NCBI RefSeq assembly: GCF_003977615.1
Contig: NZ_RYZR01000007.1
Span: 620,001-684,000 of the forward strand
DNA length: 64,000 bases
Direction: 5' to 3'
Origin: Dyella dinghuensis
GTDB lineage: Bacteria > Pseudomonadota > Gammaproteobacteria > Xanthomonadales > Rhodanobacteraceae
Shown here in pieces: positions 21,515 to 30,358 of this stretch. The position numbers were made by a program, and so were the translations under genes. Within the stretch, counting starts at the first letter, position 1. Each line of letters starts with the position of its first letter. The notes under the pieces are model-generated. The model worked only from the letters and a program-made list of their open reading frames with translations. It did not search any database and was not told where the DNA came from.

Positions 21515-21541
21515 TTAACTTCGAGGGCCAGCGGTCGATAA
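21515..21541 (+). promoter_or_regulatory. Candidate sigma-28 (FliA) promoter of motAB
   Basis: TTAACTTC (5/8 to TAAAGTTT), exactly 11 bp, then GTCGATAA (7/8 to GCCGATAA). The -10 ends 37 bp before the motA ATG. motAB are class-3 FliA-dependent genes in enteric bacteria, which fits. Confidence 0.65.
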
Positions 21542-21578
21542 GCATGAGTAGGACTATGGCGTCCTGGATGGAGTCCCC

Positions 21579-22448
21579 ATGCTTGTTCTAGTCGGTTCAT
21601 TGGTGGTGATCTCGTGCGTACTGGGCGGTTATCTGCTCTCGCACGGGCACATCCTCGCGCTTTGGCAACCCTACGAACTGATGATCATCGGTGGTGGGTC
21701 GCTCGGCGCATTCCTGTCCGCCAATCCACCCAAGATCGTGAAAGAAGCGCTGAGTGGCATGGCGGGCCTCATCAAAGGTCCCAAGTATCGCAAGCAGGAT
21801 TACGTCGACTTGCTCGCGTTGCTGTACGACATCTTCAGTCTCATGCGCAAATCGGGTTTGCTTGCGCTGGAACCGCATATCGAAGATCCGCAAACGAGTT
21901 CTGTGTTCGCAGCGTACCCGCGGCTCATCAAGGAACATCACCTGATCGAATTCATCACCGACTGCTTGCGTCTGATTGTCGGCGGCAACATGAATCCGCA
22001 TGAGCTGGAGCAGTTGCTGGAAGTGGAACTGGAAACGCATCACCAGGAAGCCGAAGCACCCGCAGCGGCGGTGATGAAGATGGCGGATGCGCTTCCCGGT
22101 TTCGGCATTGTTGCGGCCGTGCTTGGTATCGTTACCACTATGTCGCAGCTCGGTGGCGACACGTCGCAGATTGGCGAACACATTGCGGGCGCATTGGTCG
22201 GCACCTTTCTTGGCATTCTGCTTTGCTATGGCTTCGTGGGTCCGCTCGCGGCCGCGATGGAAAGCCGGGTGCATGAAGACGGCAGGGCGTTCGAATGCGT
22301 GAAGGTGGCACTGCTATCTTCGCTGCGTGGTTACAACCCCAAGGTGTCGGTCGAATTTGCACGCAAGACCTTATCGGCACACATGAGGCCGAACTTCCAG
22401 GACTTTGAAGAACACCTCAAGGGAGCGCGAGCCGGAGCCCCGGCATGA
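21579..22448 (+). CDS. motA: Flagellar motor stator protein MotA
   Basis: This 289-residue inner-membrane subunit is half of the proton-driven stator. It has four transmembrane helices: two at the N-terminus (LVLVGSLVVISCVLGGYLL, then YELMIIGGGSLGAFLSAN) and two near residues 170-225 (ALPGFGIVAAVLGIVTTM, IAGALVGTFLGILLCYGFVG). The large cytoplasmic loop between helices 2 and 3 contacts FliG and carries charged residues. A candidate sigma-28 promoter lies upstream. The 3' end overlaps motB by 4 bp. Confidence 0.96.
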   Translation: MLVLVGSLVVISCVLGGYLLSHGHILALWQPYELMIIGGGSLGAFLSANPPKIVKEALSGMAGLIKGPKYRKQDYVDLLALLYDIFSLMRKSGLLALEPHIEDPQTSSVFAAYPRLIKEHHLIEFITDCLRLIVGGNMNPHELEQLLEVELETHHQEAEAPAAAVMKMADALPGFGIVAAVLGIVTTMSQLGGDTSQIGEHIAGALVGTFLGILLCYGFVGPLAAAMESRVHEDGRAFECVKVALLSSLRGYNPKVSVEFARKTLSAHMRPNFQDFEEHLKGARAGAPA

Positions 22449-23413
22449 GCGAGGAGGGCGGCGAACAGTTAATCATCGTGCGCCGCGCACGGCGCAAGAA
22501 GCACGGCCATCATGGTGGTGCGTGGAAAGTCGCGTACGCCGACTTCGTGACCGCGATGATGGCGTTCTTTCTTGTGATGTGGCTGATCGGCGTGGGCACG
22601 CGAGAGCAGCGTGCTGCGATTTCCGAATACTTCAAGAATCCGAGCATGGTCCAAGGCAATGCCACGGTCGCGCCGCCAGGCAAGATGGGGCCGGGCGGAG
22701 CGAGCGACAGCGCCATCAAACTGGGTGGTGCGATGGATATGGCGCACGGTCCCGGCAAAGATCGTCGCGCCGCGCAGAAGGCCGAAGTGCCGAAGGACGT
22801 GGAGAAGCTCGCGCGCGACAAGGAAAAGCAGCGGCTGGAAGATCTGATGGAGCAACTGCACGCCGCGATTGATAAAAGTCAGGCGCTGGAGCCGTTCAAG
22901 GATCAGCTATTGCTCGATATTACGCCGGAAGGTCTTCGCATCCAGATCGTGGATAAGCAGAACCGCCCGATGTTCGACACCGGCAGCGCGACGTTGAAGC
23001 CTTACACCACGGCCATTCTTCACGAGCTGGCGACCTTTATCGATGAAGCACCCAACAAGATAAGCATCACCGGGCATACGGACGACGCGCAGTACATCGG
23101 AGATCAGGGCTATAGCAACTGGGAGCTTTCTGCCGATCGCGCAAACGCGGCGCGTCGCGCGTTGCTGAGCGGCGGTCTGGTTTCCGACAAAATTGCGCGT
23201 GTGGTGGGACTTGCCGCATCCGTGCCTTTCGACAAAGGCGATCCGAGCGATCCGATCAATCGCCGCATCAGCATCATCATGATGACCAAGCAGGCGCAGG
23301 ACGCGGCGCTGTCGCAGGAAGAAGGCGAAACAATGGTGACGCCGCCAACTCCCGCTGTACCGCCCGTCAACGCTGCGATGCATGCAACACCGGTTGCGCC
23401 CAGTGCGCCCTGA
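22445..23413 (+). CDS. motB: Flagellar motor stator protein MotB
   Basis: This 322-residue partner of MotA anchors the stator to peptidoglycan. A basic cytoplasmic N-terminus (RRARRKKHGHHG) leads into the single transmembrane helix. It contains the proton-binding Asp33 in YADFVTAMMAFFLVMWLIG. A plug/linker region follows, then a C-terminal OmpA-like peptidoglycan-binding domain with ISITGHTDDAQY and NWELSADRANAARRAL. The ATGA overlap with motA indicates coupling. The C-terminal ~30 residues are Pro/Ala-rich and dispensable-looking. Confidence 0.96.
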   Translation: MSEEGGEQLIIVRRARRKKHGHHGGAWKVAYADFVTAMMAFFLVMWLIGVGTREQRAAISEYFKNPSMVQGNATVAPPGKMGPGGASDSAIKLGGAMDMAHGPGKDRRAAQKAEVPKDVEKLARDKEKQRLEDLMEQLHAAIDKSQALEPFKDQLLLDITPEGLRIQIVDKQNRPMFDTGSATLKPYTTAILHELATFIDEAPNKISITGHTDDAQYIGDQGYSNWELSADRANAARRALLSGGLVSDKIARVVGLAASVPFDKGDPSDPINRRISIIMMTKQAQDAALSQEEGETMVTPPTPAVPPVNAAMHATPVAPSAP

Positions 23414-23424
23414 GCAGACTGCAA

Positions 23425-24123
23425 TCAGGTCGCTGTGTTGAGTGCTGCAAGCCGTTCGGGTGTGCCGACGTCTGTCCAGGCCCCCCGATAGTGCGTACCT
23501 GTGATCGCGCCTTGATCGATCGCCGAACGCAACAGCGGTGCCAGTTTGAAGCGCGGTGGTTTGGCGCTTGCGTCGGGGTTATCGCCGATCACGCCGCGCC
23601 AGTTGTCCAATAGTTCGCGGCGATACACACCTATTCCGCTGAACGTCAGTCGTGCTTCGCCGTCGTTGTGAACGACGCCCTGTTGATCGAGCGCGAAGTC
23701 ACCTTTCGGATGGTGGCCTGGATTGTCGACCAGCAGCAGGTGCGCGAGGCCGCGCGGTTCGACAGGTAATTGGGCGAGGTCGGCGTCGGTCCAGATGTCG
23801 CCATTGATGGCGATAAATGGTTCCGGGCCCAACAGTGGTAACGCATTCAACATGCCGCCGCCGGTTTCCAGCGGAACAGGTCCTTCATACGCATAGCGAA
23901 TACGCAAACCCCAGCGAGAACCATCGCCAAGCACTTCCGAAAATTGATCGGCCAAGTGCGAGGTGTTGATCACGACGTAGTGCACGTCGACAGCCGCCAG
24001 TTTTTCCAGATGCCACACAATCAGCGGCTTGCCACGAACGTCAAGCAATGGCTTGGGCGTGCGATCTGTCAGCGGGCGCATGCGTTCGCCGAGTCCTGCG
24101 GCAAAGATCAGGGCGTGCCTCAT
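23425..24123 (-). CDS. murU: N-acetylmuramate alpha-1-phosphate uridylyltransferase
   Basis: This is a 232-residue nucleotidyltransferase of the GlmU/RmlA fold. It makes UDP-MurNAc from UTP and MurNAc-alpha-1-phosphate in the fosfomycin-bypassing cell-wall recycling route known from Pseudomonas. The signature loop is FAAGLGERMRPLTDRTPKPL; metal-binding Asp lies in FIAINGDIWTD, and RGAWTDVGTPERL is at the C-terminus. The assignment to MurU rather than another sugar nucleotidyltransferase rests on its 4-bp overlap with the kinase gene amgK. It is convergent with motB with only 11 bp between. Confidence 0.9.
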   Translation of the reverse strand: MRHALIFAAGLGERMRPLTDRTPKPLLDVRGKPLIVWHLEKLAAVDVHYVVINTSHLADQFSEVLGDGSRWGLRIRYAYEGPVPLETGGGMLNALPLLGPEPFIAINGDIWTDADLAQLPVEPRGLAHLLLVDNPGHHPKGDFALDQQGVVHNDGEARLTFSGIGVYRRELLDNWRGVIGDNPDASAKPPRFKLAPLLRSAIDQGAITGTHYRGAWTDVGTPERLAALNTAT

Positions 24124-25133
24124 GCGTTTGCCACCTGCGTCAGATCGCGGTTTTGCACATGGCGTTCAAGCAATGCGACGAAGTCCGACAATTCGGGATA
24201 GCTTCGGGCGACAGAAACAACGTAGTGATACACGCGCGGAACATCGGACAGATAACCCGGTTTGCCATCGCGATACCACAGCCGATAAAACTGGCCAAGC
24301 ACGCGGATATGGCGGTGTAATCCCGTCAGGTCGAACCAACGCTGAAACTGAGCGCGATCGACGTCGGCTGCAAGCGCATTCGCATCTCTCAAACGCAATC
24401 GATACGACTCCACCCAGTTCTCTACGCGCTCACGCTTCCACGCGATATATCCGTCGCGCAGCAGTGAGGCGAGATCGTAAGTCATCGGTCCGGCGAGCGC
24501 ACCCTGAAAATCGATGACGCCCGGATTGTTGTGATCGACGATCAGCAGATTGCGGCTGTGAAAATCACGATGGACAAAGCAGCGAGGTTGTTCCATCGCG
24601 TTCTTGATGATGAGTGCAAACGCGTCGTTTAGAACCTTCTGCTCATGCGAATCAGGTGTGTGACCGAGATGTCGCCGGAGAAACCATTCCGGCATGATGT
24701 TCAGGCCGTTGATCAATACAGTTTCATCGAATGGCGGTAGATCGCTGTAGCGCATACGCGTTTGCATATGGAGCAGCGCATCCATTGCATCGCAATAGAG
24801 TGCATCGGCGCTTTCGTCATTCAAGGCCGGCAGATACAAACGGCTGCCAAGGTCTTCGATCAGCAGGAAACCCTGCTCAAGATCCTTGTCGTACACCTTG
24901 GGTACGTGCAAACCAGCCGCGGCGAGCTGTTCGCCGATCTTCAACCACGGGCGCGGATCTTCCTGCGCGGGTGGCGAGTCCATCACGATCACGCTGCGGC
25001 CGTCGTGATGCGTGCGCCAATAGCTGCGGAAACTCGCGTCCGCCGAGGCCGGTTCCAGTATGAGCGAGTTGTCGTGGAGGCTGGCGCGCGTCCAGGCGAG
25101 GCGGGCGGCTGCGCGATCGGTGGCGTGGTCCAT
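24120..25133 (-). CDS. amgK: Anomeric N-acetylmuramate/N-acetylglucosamine kinase
   Basis: This is a 337-residue kinase of the aminoglycoside-phosphotransferase fold that phosphorylates MurNAc (and GlcNAc) at C1. Catalytic elements are FVHRDFHSRNLLIVDHNN (HxD...N) and GVIDFQGALAGPMTYDLASL (metal-binding DFQ). N-terminally, LEPASADASFRSYWR and FLLIEDLGSRLYL match the nucleotide-binding lobe. The ATG at 25133 is used; a GTG at 25154 would add seven residues. Directly coupled to murU, it forms the two-gene recycling module, which is expected in bacteria lacking MurQ. Confidence 0.9.
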   Translation of the reverse strand: MDHATDRAAARLAWTRASLHDNSLILEPASADASFRSYWRTHHDGRSVIVMDSPPAQEDPRPWLKIGEQLAAAGLHVPKVYDKDLEQGFLLIEDLGSRLYLPALNDESADALYCDAMDALLHMQTRMRYSDLPPFDETVLINGLNIMPEWFLRRHLGHTPDSHEQKVLNDAFALIIKNAMEQPRCFVHRDFHSRNLLIVDHNNPGVIDFQGALAGPMTYDLASLLRDGYIAWKRERVENWVESYRLRLRDANALAADVDRAQFQRWFDLTGLHRHIRVLGQFYRLWYRDGKPGYLSDVPRVYHYVVSVARSYPELSDFVALLERHVQNRDLTQVANA

Positions 25134-25167
25134 GGGGCTGTTCGCAGATAACACGCGAACAGCTTAG

Positions 25168-25194
25168 AGCCTGTGCGCCATCGGCGCACAGGCT
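25168..25194 (-). terminator. Inverted repeat after amtB
   Basis: A perfect 12-bp stem (AGCCTGTGCGCC/GGCGCACAGGCT) with a 3-nt loop, about 10 bp after the amtB stop on the minus strand. It has no T run, so it may be a weak terminator or a stabilising hairpin. Confidence 0.5.
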
Positions 25195-25203
25195 GTTCTT
25201 GCC

Positions 25204-26520
25204 TCAGGAAAGGTTGTAGGCGCGTTCTTCGTGCTCGGCGATATCCAGGCCGACCTGTTCCTGCTCGGGACCGACGCGCAAGCCGATGGTTTTTTCGATC
25301 AATTTCAGGATCACCCAGCTCAGCACGGCACTCCAGACAATGGTGAAGCCCACGCCTTTGGCCTGTATCCACAATTGCGCCAACGGCGACGTCACGGTGC
25401 CGAATCCACCGAGCACGGGCGCGGCGAAGATGCCAGTGAGCAGGGCGCCGATGATACCCGCGATGGCGTGCACGCCGAACACATCCAGCGTGTCGTCGTA
25501 GCCAAACTTGTGCTTAAGGCGTGTTGCCGAGAAGAAGCACACCGCGCCGGCGATAAAGCCCAGGATCAACGCGCCACCGGGCCCCGCGGTTCCCGCGGCC
25601 GGAGTGACAGCGACGAGACCCGCCACAGCGCCCGACGCAATGCCCAGCACGCTGGCGCGTTTGTGCACCATCCACTCCATCGCGACCCAGCCAATCGCCG
25701 CCGCAGCCGTGGCGATCTGCGTCACCAGCATCGCCATGCCTGCGCTGCCATTGGCGGCAACCGCCGAACCCGCGTTGAATCCGAACCAGCCCAGCCACAG
25801 AAAACTGGCGCCCATTACGGTGTAGCCAAGATTGTGCGGCGGCATATGCGTATGCGGATAGCCGCGGCGTTTGCCAAGCACAAGACAGGCAACAAGACCG
25901 GCGATACCCGCGTTGATATGCACTACGGTACCGCCCGCGAAATCCAGCACGCCCAGATCGCCCAGCAACGAACCCGGACCGCTCCACACCATGTGCGCAA
26001 TCGGCAGATAGACGAAGGTCAGCCATAGTCCGCTGAACCACAGCATCGCGCTGAATTTCATGCGTTCGGCGTAGGCGCCGACGATCAATACCGGCGTGAT
26101 GATCGCGAACGTCAACTGGAACATGATGTACACGCTTTCCGGCACCGTCTGGTAAAGCGACGACGGTGTGAGTCCGCGCAACAGAAAACGATTCGTATCG
26201 CCAAGAATCGAATGCCAGTTCGTGACACCCGCCGTCATGCCGCCGGTGCCGAACGCAAGCGAATAGCCGTAAACCATCCACAACACAGTGACGAGCGAAG
26301 TGATCGCCATGCATTGCATCATCACCGAAAGCAGATTCTTGGCGCGCACCATGCCGCCGTAGAAAAGCGCGGCGCCAGGAATCGTCATCATCAACACCAG
26401 CGTACCGGCGACGATCATCCATGCGGTGTCGCCACTGTTGAGCGTTGGTGCTGGTGTTGCCTGTGCGAACGCTGGTAGCGCAAAAAAGACAGCGAGTAGC
26501 GCGACGATCGCTCGCATCAT
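25204..26520 (-). CDS. amtB: Ammonium transporter
   Basis: This is a 438-residue ammonium channel. From ATG 26520 there is a cleavable signal peptide (MMRAIVALLAVFFALPAFAQ), as in E. coli AmtB, then eleven transmembrane helices. Recognisable parts are DTAWMIVAGTLVLMMTIPGA followed by LFYGGMVR, the pore Phe and His regions (DFAGGTVVHINAGIAGLV; FGVHAIAGIIGALLTGIFA), and GYDDTLDVFGVHA. The signal peptide decides the start over longer readings that run into glnK. It is transcribed with glnK from a sigma-54-type promoter. Confidence 0.95.
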   Translation of the reverse strand: MMRAIVALLAVFFALPAFAQATPAPTLNSGDTAWMIVAGTLVLMMTIPGAALFYGGMVRAKNLLSVMMQCMAITSLVTVLWMVYGYSLAFGTGGMTAGVTNWHSILGDTNRFLLRGLTPSSLYQTVPESVYIMFQLTFAIITPVLIVGAYAERMKFSAMLWFSGLWLTFVYLPIAHMVWSGPGSLLGDLGVLDFAGGTVVHINAGIAGLVACLVLGKRRGYPHTHMPPHNLGYTVMGASFLWLGWFGFNAGSAVAANGSAGMAMLVTQIATAAAAIGWVAMEWMVHKRASVLGIASGAVAGLVAVTPAAGTAGPGGALILGFIAGAVCFFSATRLKHKFGYDDTLDVFGVHAIAGIIGALLTGIFAAPVLGGFGTVTSPLAQLWIQAKGVGFTIVWSAVLSWVILKLIEKTIGLRVGPEQEQVGLDIAEHEERAYNLS

Positions 26521-26545
26521 GTTGCGTCGCTTTTTAATTCCCGAA

Positions 26546-27019
<474 letters not shown>

Positions 27020-27034
27020 TTATGGTGCGCCATC

Positions 27035-27051
27035 TGCTCCAGGATGGTGCA
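27035..27051 (-). promoter_or_regulatory. NtrC-type enhancer site
   Basis: TGCACC-ATCCT-GGAGCA on the minus strand matches 11 of 12 positions of the NtrC dyad. It is centred about 130 bp upstream of the expected glnK start point, a normal enhancer distance. Confidence 0.7.
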
Positions 27052-27094
27052 AAGCTGCAGCGGCGGCGATAGCTTCAGATTGACCCCAAAGCCG

Positions 27095-27123
27095 TTAATC
27101 AGTACCATTTTAGTCTGGATTAA
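27095..27123. promoter_or_regulatory. Imperfect palindrome upstream of the suf regulator
   Basis: TTAATC-AG at one end and CT-GGATTAA at the other flank an A/T-rich centre, ending 14 bp before the regulator ATG. It is a candidate autoregulatory site for the Rrf2 protein; that is inference only. Confidence 0.4.
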
Positions 27124-27137
27124 CGCGGTGCCTCCCC

Positions 27138-27599
27138 ATGTTCCGTGTCAGCCGACTGACCGACTACGCCACCGTGGTGATGACCTGCATCGCCGCGCAC
27201 CCTGATGACGTCCTCAGCACGGCGCAAATTGCCGAGGAAGCGCATCTGGAATTGCCCACGGTCAGCAAATTGCTGAAGTCGCTTGGGCATGCTGGACTGG
27301 TCGAGTCGTTCCGCGGCGTCAACGGCGGTTATCGTCTCGCGCGTCCGGCCAGCGACATCAGCGTCGCCGACATCGTCGAAGCGATGGAAGGGCCGCTCGG
27401 CATGACCGAATGCAGCATGAGCGACGGCCATTGCGAACGCGAAAAACAATGTGGCGTGCGCGGTAGCTGGCAACGCATCAACAACGTCTTGGATAACGCA
27501 TTGCGCTCGATGAGCTTGGCCGACATGTTGCGCCCCGCTGCGCACGCGCCCGTCGCCACCGTCGCGCTTCCCGAATTGAAAGGCAGGACTGCACCATGA
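27138..27599 (+). CDS. Rrf2-family SUF system regulator
   Basis: This is a 153-residue IscR/SufR-like transcription factor, probably an Fe-S sensor that controls the downstream suf genes. The N-terminal winged helix shows [29 protein letters not shown] and [11 protein letters not shown]. Three cysteines, Cys92, Cys99 and Cys105 (spacing 6 and 5), match the cluster-binding cysteines of the family apart from one extra residue in the first gap. The stop overlaps sufB by 4 bp, so the regulator is made together with the machinery it is expected to control. Confidence 0.92.
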   Translation: MFRVSRLTDYATVVMTCIAAHPDDVLSTAQIAEEAHLELPTVSKLLKSLGHAGLVESFRGVNGGYRLARPASDISVADIVEAMEGPLGMTECSMSDGHCEREKQCGVRGSWQRINNVLDNALRSMSLADMLRPAAHAPVATVALPELKGRTAP

Positions 27600-29062
27600 C
27601 CATCGAAAACGATAGCCCCGCCGTGCTGCGCGACAACGCAGAAGTCGCCGCCGCGCTCGGCCGTCGCTACGAAGCCGGCTTCATCACCGACATCGAAACC
27701 GACAGCTTGCCGCCGGGTCTGTCGGAAGACATCGTGCGCCAGCTCTCCGCGCTCAAGGGCGAGCCGGAGTGGATGACCGAGTGGCGTCTGAAGGCCTATC
27801 GTCACTGGCTGACGATGCCCACACCGCATTGGGCGAAGCTCAATATCGCACCGATCGATTTTCAGGCGATCAGCTATTACGCCTCGCCGAAGAATCGCCC
27901 GAAGTCGCTCGATGAGGTCGATCCGAAACTGCTTGAAGCCTACGACAAGCTCGGCGTGCCGTTGCATGAGCGCGCGAAGCTCGCGGGTGTCGCGGTCGAT
28001 GCCGTGTTCGACTCCGTTTCCGTCGGCACCACGTTCCGCAAAGAACTTGCCGAAGTCGGCGTGATTTTCTGTTCGATGAGCGAAGCCATCCGCGAATATC
28101 CGGAACTGGTGCAGAAGTACCTCGGGAGTGTCGTACCAACCGGCGACAACTACTTCGCTGCGCTGAACTCGGCCGTGTTCTCCGATGGCTCCTTCGTGTT
28201 CATTCCGAAGGGCGTGCGTTGCCCGATGGAACTGTCTACCTACTTTCGCATCAACGCCGGTCACACCGGCCAGTTCGAGCGCACGCTGATCATCGCGGAA
28301 GAGGGCGCTCAGGTGTCCTATCTCGAAGGCTGCACGGCGCCCATGCGTGATGAAAATCAGCTGCACGCGGCGGTGGTGGAGCTGGTGGCGCTGGAAAAAG
28401 CGAATATCAAATATTCCACGGTGCAGAACTGGTATCCGGGCGACGAAGAAGGTCGCGGCGGTATCTACAACTTCGTGACCAAGCGCGGCGATTGCCGCGG
28501 CGACGATTCGAAGATTTCCTGGACGCAGGTCGAAACGGGTTCTGCGATCACATGGAAATATCCGAGCTGCGTTTTGCGCGGCGACCGTTCAGTGGGCGAG
28601 TTCTACTCCGTCGCGCTGACGCATCATCGCCAGCAAGCCGACACCGGCACCAAGATGATCCACATCGGCAAAGGCACGAAATCCAAGATCGTGTCCAAAG
28701 GCATCAGCGCCGGCCGCAGCTCCAATAGCTACCGCGGTCTGGTGAAAGTGGAGAAGGGTGCCGATGGCGCGCGCAACTACACGCAGTGCGATTCGCTGCT
28801 GATCGGCAAGAAGTGCGGCGCGCATACCTTCCCGTACATGGAAGTGAAAAATCCGAGCGCCATCGTCGAACACGAGGCAACCACATCCAAGATTTCCGAC
28901 GACCAGCTCTTCTACTGCCGCGCACGCGGTATCAGTGAAGAAGACGCGGTCTCGATGATTGTTGACGGCTTCTGCAAGCAGGTGTTCCGCGAGCTGCCGA
29001 TGGAGTTCGCGGTCGAAGCGAAGAAACTCCTTGAAATCTCACTGGAAGGGGCAGTCGGATGA
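27596..29062 (+). CDS. sufB: Fe-S cluster assembly scaffold SufB
   Basis: This is a 488-residue subunit of the SufBC2D scaffold on which Fe-S clusters are assembled in the cytoplasm. Family blocks are [58 protein letters not shown]-like [16 protein letters not shown], and [15 protein letters not shown] with the conserved C-terminal Cys. Length is normal (E. coli 495). It overlaps the regulator at its 5' end and an LprI-like gene at its 3' end. Confidence 0.96.
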   Translation: MTIENDSPAVLRDNAEVAAALGRRYEAGFITDIETDSLPPGLSEDIVRQLSALKGEPEWMTEWRLKAYRHWLTMPTPHWAKLNIAPIDFQAISYYASPKNRPKSLDEVDPKLLEAYDKLGVPLHERAKLAGVAVDAVFDSVSVGTTFRKELAEVGVIFCSMSEAIREYPELVQKYLGSVVPTGDNYFAALNSAVFSDGSFVFIPKGVRCPMELSTYFRINAGHTGQFERTLIIAEEGAQVSYLEGCTAPMRDENQLHAAVVELVALEKANIKYSTVQNWYPGDEEGRGGIYNFVTKRGDCRGDDSKISWTQVETGSAITWKYPSCVLRGDRSVGEFYSVALTHHRQQADTGTKMIHIGKGTKSKIVSKGISAGRSSNSYRGLVKVEKGADGARNYTQCDSLLIGKKCGAHTFPYMEVKNPSAIVEHEATTSKISDDQLFYCRARGISEEDAVSMIVDGFCKQVFRELPMEFAVEAKKLLEISLEGAVG

Positions 29063-29532
29063 AACTCTCCACAAAGCTTTGCGTGGCAGTTTTTGCTGTG
29101 GCTTTCGGCGGCATCGCTACCGCCGGTACCGCGCCGGCACCCGCGGCCACAGCGGCGGCTTCGAGCGACAAGTGCATGGACAACGCTCAATCGCAGGCGG
29201 CTATGGACGAGTGCGCATCCAAAAGTCTGGCGGCCGCAGACAAAGAGCTCAATCAGGTCTACCAGCAGGTGCTCGCCAAGTACGCTTCGGACAAAGTGTT
29301 CACCGCAAAACTGCGTACGGCGCAGAAAGCGTGGGTGGCATTTCGTGATGCCGAACTGGAAGCGCGTTATCCCGCTAGCGACAAGGGTCTCCAGTACGGC
29401 AGCGTCTATCCCATGTGCGCCGACAATGAGCTCGAAGCGATGACCCGTAAACGCATCGAAGAACTGCGAGCGTGGCTGAAGGGCACCCAGGAAGGCGACG
29501 TTTGCGCCGGCTCCTATCAAAGCAACAGCTGA
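29059..29532 (+). CDS. LprI-like secreted protein (DUF1311) inside the suf operon
   Basis: This is a 157-residue exported protein. The signal peptide is [20 protein letters not shown] plus TAG, followed by an Ala/Pro-rich linker. The mature domain has the LprI/DUF1311 pattern: two early cysteines ([20 protein letters not shown]), then [14 protein letters not shown] and [17 protein letters not shown], with two more cysteines later (PMCAD, GDVCAG). Family members include the mycobacterial lysozyme inhibitor LprI, but most have no known function. The ATG overlaps the sufB stop by 4 bp and sufC begins 53 bp after, so it is physically part of the operon. A role in Fe-S assembly is doubtful because the product leaves the cytoplasm. 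Confidence 0.88.
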   Translation: MKLSTKLCVAVFAVAFGGIATAGTAPAPAATAAASSDKCMDNAQSQAAMDECASKSLAAADKELNQVYQQVLAKYASDKVFTAKLRTAQKAWVAFRDAELEARYPASDKGLQYGSVYPMCADNELEAMTRKRIEELRAWLKGTQEGDVCAGSYQSNS

Positions 29533-29584
29533 AACGGATTAACGAAACGTGGTGGCATCGCGTGATGCCGCAACAGGAAACAAC

Positions 29585-30358
29585 ATGCTGAAGATCGAAA
29601 ACCTGCACGCCCGCGTCGAGGGCAAAGACATTCTCAAGGGACTCACGCTGACCGTGAATCCGGGCGAAGTGCACGCCATTATGGGCCCCAACGGCGCGGG
29701 CAAATCCACGCTGGGCAACGTGCTTTCCGGCCGTGACGGCTACGAAGTGACCGAAGGCTCGGTGATCTTCGAAGGCCGCGATCTGCTCACCCTGGAACCG
29801 GAAGAGCGTGCCGCGGCGGGCTTGTTTCTGGCGTTCCAGTATCCGGTCGAAATTCCAGGTGTGAACAACACCTACTTCCTGCGTGCAGCGCTGAATGCGC
29901 AGCGTAAGCAGCGCGGTGAGCCGGAACTCGATTCCATGCAGTTCCTCAAGCTCGTGCGCGAGAAGTTGAAGATCATGCAGATCTCCGACGAGCTGCTGCA
30001 TCGCGCCGTGAACGAAGGTTTCTCCGGTGGTGAGAAAAAGCGTAACGAGATTTTCCAGATGGCGGTGCTTGAGCCGAAGCTGGCGATCCTCGACGAAACC
30101 GACTCGGGCCTGGATATCGATGCGCTCAAACAGGTGGCACAAGGTGTCAACGCGCTGCGCTCGCCCGATCGCGCCTTCCTTGTCATCACTCATTACCAGC
30201 GCCTGCTCGATTACATCGAGCCGGATTTTGTGCATGTCCTGTCCGATGGCCGCATCGTCGAAAGTGGCGACAAGACGCTGGCGCTGAAGCTTGAAGAACA
30301 CGGCTACGCCTGGATTGCCGATCGCGATCCAGCGCTCGCTTCCGAGGCGCGTGTATGA
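29585..30358 (+). CDS. sufC: Fe-S cluster assembly ATPase SufC
   Basis: This is a 257-residue soluble ABC-type ATPase that drives conformational change in SufBC2D. Walker A is GPNGAGKST, signature FSGGEKKRNEI, Walker B LAILDETDSGLDID, switch His in FLVITHYQRLL. The ATG at 29585 follows AGGAAAC; an in-frame GTG 36 bp upstream is unlikely. It overlaps sufD by 4 bp. Confidence 0.96.
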   Translation: MLKIENLHARVEGKDILKGLTLTVNPGEVHAIMGPNGAGKSTLGNVLSGRDGYEVTEGSVIFEGRDLLTLEPEERAAAGLFLAFQYPVEIPGVNNTYFLRAALNAQRKQRGEPELDSMQFLKLVREKLKIMQISDELLHRAVNEGFSGGEKKRNEIFQMAVLEPKLAILDETDSGLDIDALKQVAQGVNALRSPDRAFLVITHYQRLLDYIEPDFVHVLSDGRIVESGDKTLALKLEEHGYAWIADRDPALASEARV

